This document shows, one piece after another, positions 60,238 to 64,000 of a stretch of 64,000 nt of DNA. This DNA is from Chryseobacterium artocarpi (GTDB lineage Bacteria > Bacteroidota > Bacteroidia > Flavobacteriales > Weeksellaceae): positions 124,001 to 188,000 of the forward strand of contig NZ_MAYH01000049.1 of the NCBI RefSeq assembly GCF_001684975.1, read 5' to 3'. How positions within the stretch are numbered: position 1 is the first letter of the stretch; each line of letters starts with the position of its first letter. The notes under the pieces were generated by a model. It worked only from the letters and a program-made list of their open reading frames with translations, did not search any database and was not told the DNA's origin. Position numbers and translations under genes: made by a program.

Positions 60238-60990
60238 ATGAATATTTCAGCATACATTTTAGAATATTTAAAACAATTCGGAACTGTCACGGTTCCAGGA
60301 TTTGGCGTGTTTTCTCTGAAAAATTCTAAGGCAATTATCAATTCTGAAAACGGAAGTATCTTACCTCCGGCTAGTCAGATTGAATTTACAATTGACTATG
60401 AAGTACAGGCTGAAGATCTTACCGCCTTTATTGCCAGAGAAAAACAGATGTCTTTAGACGCTTCAAGAAGTGATCTGAAGATACAAACAGATTTTTGGAA
60501 GAAAAAACTTCAGGCAGAACAGGTCCTGGAAATTCAAAACCTGGGAACCATTTTCATCGAAGAAGGAAATACACACTTCAAAGGAAAAAGAGTAGAAGCA
60601 GGACGTCCGGATTTTTATGGATTGGAAGAAATCAGATTCTCAGACATTAATAACGGTGAAAAAGTAAGTGCTTCCGAAAACCGTGAAAAAGACTATAAAT
60701 TTAAGAAGACAATTCTTTGGATTTTCCTTTTAATTATACCGATTTTGGGTATTGCGTACTTTGCTTTTACTCAAAAGGAACTACTTTTTGGTAAAAAATC
60801 CTTTAATAAAGTTTCTGTACAGACTTCTACGCACAGGATTGTAAAAGATACTGTGAAAGTGACAGTACATACTCCTGAAGCTTCGGTTTCAGATTCTCTT
60901 AAGAAAGATTCATTGGTAAAACCTGTCGGAAAACAAATCAAAGCTGTTCCGGCTGCTCCAAACAACACTAAGAATAAATGGCAAAAATAA
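60238..60990 (+). CDS. HU-CCDC81 domain membrane protein
   Basis: A 250-aa protein with the Bacteroidetes HU/CCDC81-like fold. Residues 1-70 (ISAYILEYLKQFGTVTVPGFGVFSL, then ASQIEFTIDYEVQAEDL) and 75-140 (second HU-like unit, LEIQNLGTIFIEEGN) form the cytoplasmic N-terminal part. One membrane helix at about 158-177 is followed by a Lys/Ser/Thr-rich periplasmic tail. Homologues often end in a SPOR peptidoglycan-binding domain, which is missing here. It overlaps the thioesterase gene by 13 bp. Confidence 0.83.
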   Translation: MNISAYILEYLKQFGTVTVPGFGVFSLKNSKAIINSENGSILPPASQIEFTIDYEVQAEDLTAFIAREKQMSLDASRSDLKIQTDFWKKKLQAEQVLEIQNLGTIFIEEGNTHFKGKRVEAGRPDFYGLEEIRFSDINNGEKVSASENREKDYKFKKTILWIFLLIIPILGIAYFAFTQKELLFGKKSFNKVSVQTSTHRIVKDTVKVTVHTPEASVSDSLKKDSLVKPVGKQIKAVPAAPNNTKNKWQK

Positions 60991-61520
60991 AAACAGCGTC
61001 AGAATCTCTGACCATCATGACCAATATCGTTCTTCCGAACGAAACAAACTCTTTAAGAAATCTTTTTGGTGGTGAACTTTTAGCAAAAATGGACAGATGT
61101 GCATCTATTTCTGCAGCTAGACACTGTGAAAGAAGAGTGGTAACAGCTTCTGTAAACCACGTTTCATTCAATCATCCGATTCCTGAAGGAGGAGTTGTAG
61201 TATTGGAATCTAAAGTTTCGAGAGCGTTCTCTACTTCTATGGAAGTGTATGTGGATGTATGGTCTGATGATCCAATCAATCAGAAAAAAATTCACACGAA
61301 TTCGGGGATTTATACATTCGTTGCAGTGGATGAATTTAATCGTCCTATTCCAATCCCGGATATGGTTCCTGAAACAGAAGAAGAAAAGGAAAGGTATGCA
61401 GCTGCATTCCGTAGAAAAGAACTTTCATTAATTCTTTCAGGGAGAATGAAGCCTTTGGAATCTGTAGAGCTTAAGAAATTATTTCAGGAGCCACAGGAAC
61501 CGACCAAGGACAAAAAATAA
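60978..61520 (+). CDS. Acyl-CoA thioesterase (hotdog fold, YciA/ACOT type)
   Basis: Cytosolic enzyme (180 aa) hydrolysing acyl-CoA to free acid and CoA. The hotdog domain is at about residues 10-135: NETNSLRNLFGGELLAKMDRCASISAARHC with the conserved N-x-x-G-x-L and Asp, then VTASVNHVSFNHPIPEGGVV. The tail after 140 is charged. It overlaps the HU-CCDC81 gene end by 13 bp, so they are cotranslated, though a shared job is not evident. Confidence 0.9.
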   Translation: MAKIKTASESLTIMTNIVLPNETNSLRNLFGGELLAKMDRCASISAARHCERRVVTASVNHVSFNHPIPEGGVVVLESKVSRAFSTSMEVYVDVWSDDPINQKKIHTNSGIYTFVAVDEFNRPIPIPDMVPETEEEKERYAAAFRRKELSLILSGRMKPLESVELKKLFQEPQEPTKDKK

Positions 61521-61528
61521 AAATATAT

Positions 61529-61547
61529 AAACACTAATAACACAAAT
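61529..61547 (+). repeat. Left terminal inverted repeat of the GxxExxY cassette
   Basis: AAACACTAATAACACAAAT. The reverse complement of the segment at 61993-62011 is AAACACAAATGACACAAAT: 17 of 19 positions match. Just inside lies a further partly palindromic piece with GGCACAAAT at 61552-61560 and ATTTGTGTC at 61572-61580. Confidence 0.7.
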
Positions 61548-61587
61548 ATTCGGCACAAATTTTCACAAATGATTTGTGTCGGATAAG

Positions 61588-61993
61588 ATGAAAAAAAATA
61601 ATACAGTGGATATTTCAGAAAATGATATTTCAAGACTTGTTTACGAGGCAGGATATCATGTTCATAAGGCTTTAGGTCCAGGACTTTTGGAAAGTGCTTA
61701 TGAAGAATGTTTATTCTATGAACTGAATAAACATGATATTCTTGTTGAAAGGCAAAAACTGATGCCATTGATGTATGAAGAAGTGAAGTTAGATATTGGT
61801 TACAGACTTGATTTTTTGATTGAGAAAAAATTTGTCTTAGAAATTAAATCTATAGAATCATTGAATGATATTCATTTGGCTCAAATACTTACCTATCTTC
61901 GATTAAGTAACTGTAAAACTTGGAATGTTGATTAACTTCAATACACTCCAATATAAAAACGGCGTAAAAAGAGTTATTAACGGAACCTTATAA
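61588..61993 (+). pseudogene. GxxExxY family (PD-(D/E)XK-like) protein, frameshifted near the C-terminus
   Basis: Small nuclease-fold protein of unknown function. From ATG 61588 (a GTG at 61576 is an alternative) the frame runs 115 codons, with the family-defining GLLESAY at residues 32-38 and the catalytic-type D75 and E85-x-K87 (YRLDFLIEKKFVLEIK). After K110 the frame reads TWNVD-stop at about 61935. Removing one A from the run AAAA at 61915-61918 restores the family end (LGMLINFNTLQYKNG, then VKRVINGTL) and a 134-aa protein to TAA 61991-61993. So there is either a one-base insertion, a sequencing error or a frameshift site. The whole gene is enclosed by 19-bp inverted repeats. Confidence 0.82.
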
Positions 61994-62011
61994 TTTGTGT
62001 CATTTGTGTTT
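61993..62011 (-). repeat. Right terminal inverted repeat of the GxxExxY cassette
   Basis: ATTTGTGTCATTTGTGTTT, inverted match (17 of 19) to 61529-61547. It overlaps the restored stop codon of the GxxExxY frame by one base and ends 5 bp before the next start codon. Confidence 0.7.
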
Positions 62012-62016
62012 AAATT

Positions 62017-62949
62017 ATGAAAATTCTCCTTTTAGATAAAAACCACCCCCTTATTACCGAACAGCTTCTGGCTAAAAACTTTATTTTAGAAGAAGATTTT
62101 ACGTCTACTTACGATGAGGTTTGTAATAAAATCAACAATTATGATGGTATTATCATCAGAAGTCGTATTCCATTGGACAAAAATTTTCTTGAGAAAGGAA
62201 AGAATCTGAAGTTTATTGCAAGGGTAGGTGCAGGGATGGAAAATATTGATATTCCTGTGGCAGAATCATTAGGTATTCAGCTGATCAATTCTCCGGAAGG
62301 AAACAGAGATTCTGTGGCGGAACATGTTGTTGGAATGTTGTTGGTGATCATGAACAGACTTTTTATTGCTTCTCAGGAAGTAAAAAACGGGATTTGGAAA
62401 CGTGAAGAAAACAGAGGTGACGAGCTGCTTGGAAAGACAGTAGGGTTGATAGGCTATGGAAATATGGGTAAAGCAACGGCAAAAAGACTTTCTGGTTTTG
62501 GTTGTAAAGTCATCTTTCATGATATACTTCCCAATCTGGCGGATGAATTTGCAACGCAGGTTACCCTGGATGAATTAAAGCAATCTGCAGAAGTATTGAG
62601 TTTGCATATTCCTCTTACCTCAGAAACGCATTACCTTATTGATGAAGAATTTATTTCAGGGATGAAAAATGACTTCTATTTCGTTAATACAGCAAGAGGT
62701 AAAAATGTAAAAACGAAAAGTTTAGTAGAAGCTTTAAAATCGGGGAAAGTAAAAGGGACATGTTTAGATGTTTTGGAATACGAAAAGTCTTCTTTTGAAA
62801 ATCTTGAAACAGAAAATGAAGATTTAAAATATCTTTTGGAATCCGAAAAAGCAATTGTTACTCCACATATTGCCGGATGGACGCATCAGAGTAAAGAAAA
62901 ACTGGCTCAATTTATTGTGGATAAAATTCTTGCTTCCCACTGCCAGTAG
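62017..62949 (+). CDS. D-isomer-specific 2-hydroxyacid dehydrogenase (phosphoglycerate dehydrogenase-like)
   Basis: NAD-dependent oxidoreductase (310 aa). The Rossmann motif VGLIGYGNMGKATAKRLSGFG is at about residues 146-166; the catalytic Arg is in ARVGAGMENID... (about 68) with NTARGKNV in the middle and the catalytic His in TPHIAGWTHQS (about 286). There is no ACT domain, so if it is SerA-like it lacks serine feedback. Substrate not certain. A strong terminator follows. Confidence 0.9.
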   Translation: MKILLLDKNHPLITEQLLAKNFILEEDFTSTYDEVCNKINNYDGIIIRSRIPLDKNFLEKGKNLKFIARVGAGMENIDIPVAESLGIQLINSPEGNRDSVAEHVVGMLLVIMNRLFIASQEVKNGIWKREENRGDELLGKTVGLIGYGNMGKATAKRLSGFGCKVIFHDILPNLADEFATQVTLDELKQSAEVLSLHIPLTSETHYLIDEEFISGMKNDFYFVNTARGKNVKTKSLVEALKSGKVKGTCLDVLEYEKSSFENLETENEDLKYLLESEKAIVTPHIAGWTHQSKEKLAQFIVDKILASHCQ

Positions 62950-62983
62950 ATTTAAGCGACAAAACAAAGTTTTAAAATAGTAT

Positions 62984-63017
62984 AAAGGCGAATTTGTAAA
63001 AAGACAAATTCGCCTTT
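62984..63017 (+). terminator. Rho-independent terminator after the 2-hydroxyacid dehydrogenase gene
   Basis: A perfect 14-bp stem (aaaggcgaatttgt / acaaattcgccttt) with a 6-nt loop and T-rich tail, 34 bp after the stop. Confidence 0.88.
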
Positions 63018-63122
63018 TCATTTCTCTTTTCATTTTATTTATGTTAAATAATTCATAATGTCACTCTCATATTTACTATTTATTTTTGACTTTTATTAAA
63101 TTGCCGCTCATTTTTGAATCTA

Positions 63123-64000
63123 ATGAGGATGCGTAATTTTGTACTTACTATAACTGTTGTCTTATCCCTTTTTTCTTGTAAAAATAAATCTGAATCCAAA
63201 GCGGTTTCAGCCGAAAACACGACCAATCTTCCCAATTATGGAAATGTAGATTTGGGAAATGTTTTTACTAAAGCAGACGGACAGCTTTCCAATAAAGAGT
63301 CATTGACAGGTTATATTGACCAGTACTATAAAAAAGTATGGGAAGGAGGAGATCTTAGTGGTGGAATTCTTGTTGCAAAAGGCGATGAGATCCTTTATGA
63401 AAATTACAGAGGCTTCGGAAGAGAAGGTAACCAGATGCCAATCGATAAAAATACACCATTACACGTTGCTTCCGTTTCCAAAACGTTAACGGCTATGGCG
63501 ATGATGAAACTGGTAGAAGCAGGAAAAATAAAGCTTTCCGATCATCTTACACAATTCTTTCCTGGCTTTCCTTATCCTAATGTGACGGTTCAGACTTTAT
63601 TGGATCAGAGAAGTGGTCTGCCAAAATACGAATACTTCATTACGAAAATACAACCTGCACCTGCAGAACTTTCCAAGCCGTTTATTACCAATCAGGATGT
63701 TTTGAATATGATTATCAAATACAAACCTGAACTGGCGAGAGATACAGATACAGGATTTATGTATTGTAATACGAACTTTGCTTTATTGGCATTGCTGATT
63801 GAAAAAGTAACAAAGACTCCTTTTCCGCAAGCAATGAAAGAAATGGTTTTCACACCATTGAAAATGAACAATTCTTATATCTTCCAGGAAAAAGATATTC
63901 CTACAGCTTCACAATCTTTCTATTATGGTGGAAATAAGCTGTATCCTCTGGATAGGCTGGACCTTATTTACGGAGATAAAAACGTTTATACAACCCCAAG
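63123..64000 (+). CDS. Serine hydrolase lipoprotein, beta-lactamase/AmpC-related family (partial)
   Basis: First 292 codons of an exported serine hydrolase; the C-terminus lies past the window. Lipoprotein signal MRMRNFVLTITVVLSLFSC with cysteine at residue 19 (translation might also start at the Met at residue 3). The class C type active site S-x-x-K is S117-V-S-K120 (HVASVSKTLTAMAMMKL) and Y-x-N is Y214-C-N216. Such proteins are D,D-peptidases, esterases or unknown hydrolases; no claim of antibiotic resistance can be made from this. No frame disruption is seen. Confidence 0.88.
   Translation, partial: MRMRNFVLTITVVLSLFSCKNKSESKAVSAENTTNLPNYGNVDLGNVFTKADGQLSNKESLTGYIDQYYKKVWEGGDLSGGILVAKGDEILYENYRGFGREGNQMPIDKNTPLHVASVSKTLTAMAMMKLVEAGKIKLSDHLTQFFPGFPYPNVTVQTLLDQRSGLPKYEYFITKIQPAPAELSKPFITNQDVLNMIIKYKPELARDTDTGFMYCNTNFALLALLIEKVTKTPFPQAMKEMVFTPLKMNNSYIFQEKDIPTASQSFYYGGNKLYPLDRLDLIYGDKNVYTTP

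Noticed and set aside
63123..64000. Serine hydrolase as an antibiotic-resistance beta-lactamase
   Set aside because: The S-x-x-K and Y-x-N motifs only place it in the broad AmpC/esterase superfamily; the protein is a lipoprotein, is truncated by the window, and resistance cannot be inferred.
1..64000. CRISPR array, prophage, insertion sequence, rRNA or tRNA genes
   Set aside because: No regular repeat-spacer structure, transposase, phage gene or recognisable rRNA/tRNA sequence was seen in reading the window; short tRNA-like sequences could still be missed by eye.

Overview
This window looks like chromosomal DNA from a member of the Flavobacteriia, most likely Chryseobacterium or a close relative in the Weeksellaceae. 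The reasons are the low G+C content, the TAnnTTTG-type promoter elements, the near absence of Shine-Dalgarno sequences, the fused ccoNO cytochrome oxidase gene, the TonB-dependent receptors, and protein families typical of that group (HU-CCDC81, GxxExxY, GG-leader peptides). I see no rRNA, no tRNA, no CRISPR array, no phage and no insertion sequence. Most of the window is core metabolism.

Layout. 1-5.9 kb (minus): mlaF (cut by the window edge) and mlaE for lipid transport, a polyprenyl sugar-phosphate transferase, queE, folD and pgi. 6-9.1 kb (minus): an ECF sigma factor with an overlapping membrane protein, a TraB/GumN protein and a DUF4349-type lipoprotein. 9.3-15.3 kb: an acyl-CoA dehydrogenase, a DoxX protein, an orphan Cys-rich double-glycine peptide, an AI-2E family permease and lon. 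15.6-26.4 kb (plus): PpiD/SurA-like foldase, an MCE (MlaD-like) protein, a heterodisulfide-reductase-like Fe-S pair, a glycosyltransferase and flippase, and serS. 26.5-30 kb (minus): three exported proteins of unknown function.

30-38.8 kb (minus) is a full cbb3 cytochrome oxidase locus: ccoS, ccoNO, ccoQ, ccoP, ccoG, ccoH, a SafE-like protein and the copper ATPase ccoI. A Crp/Fnr regulator is transcribed divergently from ccoI. The same GTGATrAATrTCAT sequence lies in the ccoI/regulator gap and upstream of ccoS, which suggests a local regulon.

39.7-41.5 kb (plus) carries panB, a small membrane protein and an RluA pseudouridine synthase. 41.6-48.3 kb (plus) is a thiamin biosynthesis operon, thiS-thiC-thiE1-thiD-thiE2-thiG-thiH-thiF, behind a TPP riboswitch. 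Its predicted expression hairpin contains the thiS start codon. A second TPP riboswitch at 57.8 kb precedes a TonB-dependent receptor that is therefore probably a thiamin importer. Between them lie an outer-membrane beta-barrel protein flanked by intergenic repeats and two unrelated aconitases in tandem (AcnA-type and AcnB).

60-64 kb (plus) carries a membrane-anchored HU-CCDC81 protein, an acyl-CoA thioesterase, a small GxxExxY (PD-(D/E)XK-like) gene, a 2-hydroxyacid dehydrogenase and a serine hydrolase cut by the window end. The GxxExxY gene is bounded by 19-bp inverted repeats and carries a late frameshift. That cassette, the orphan GG-leader peptide and the mosaic of short palindromic repeats at 50.8-51.0 kb are the least explained pieces of sequence here.
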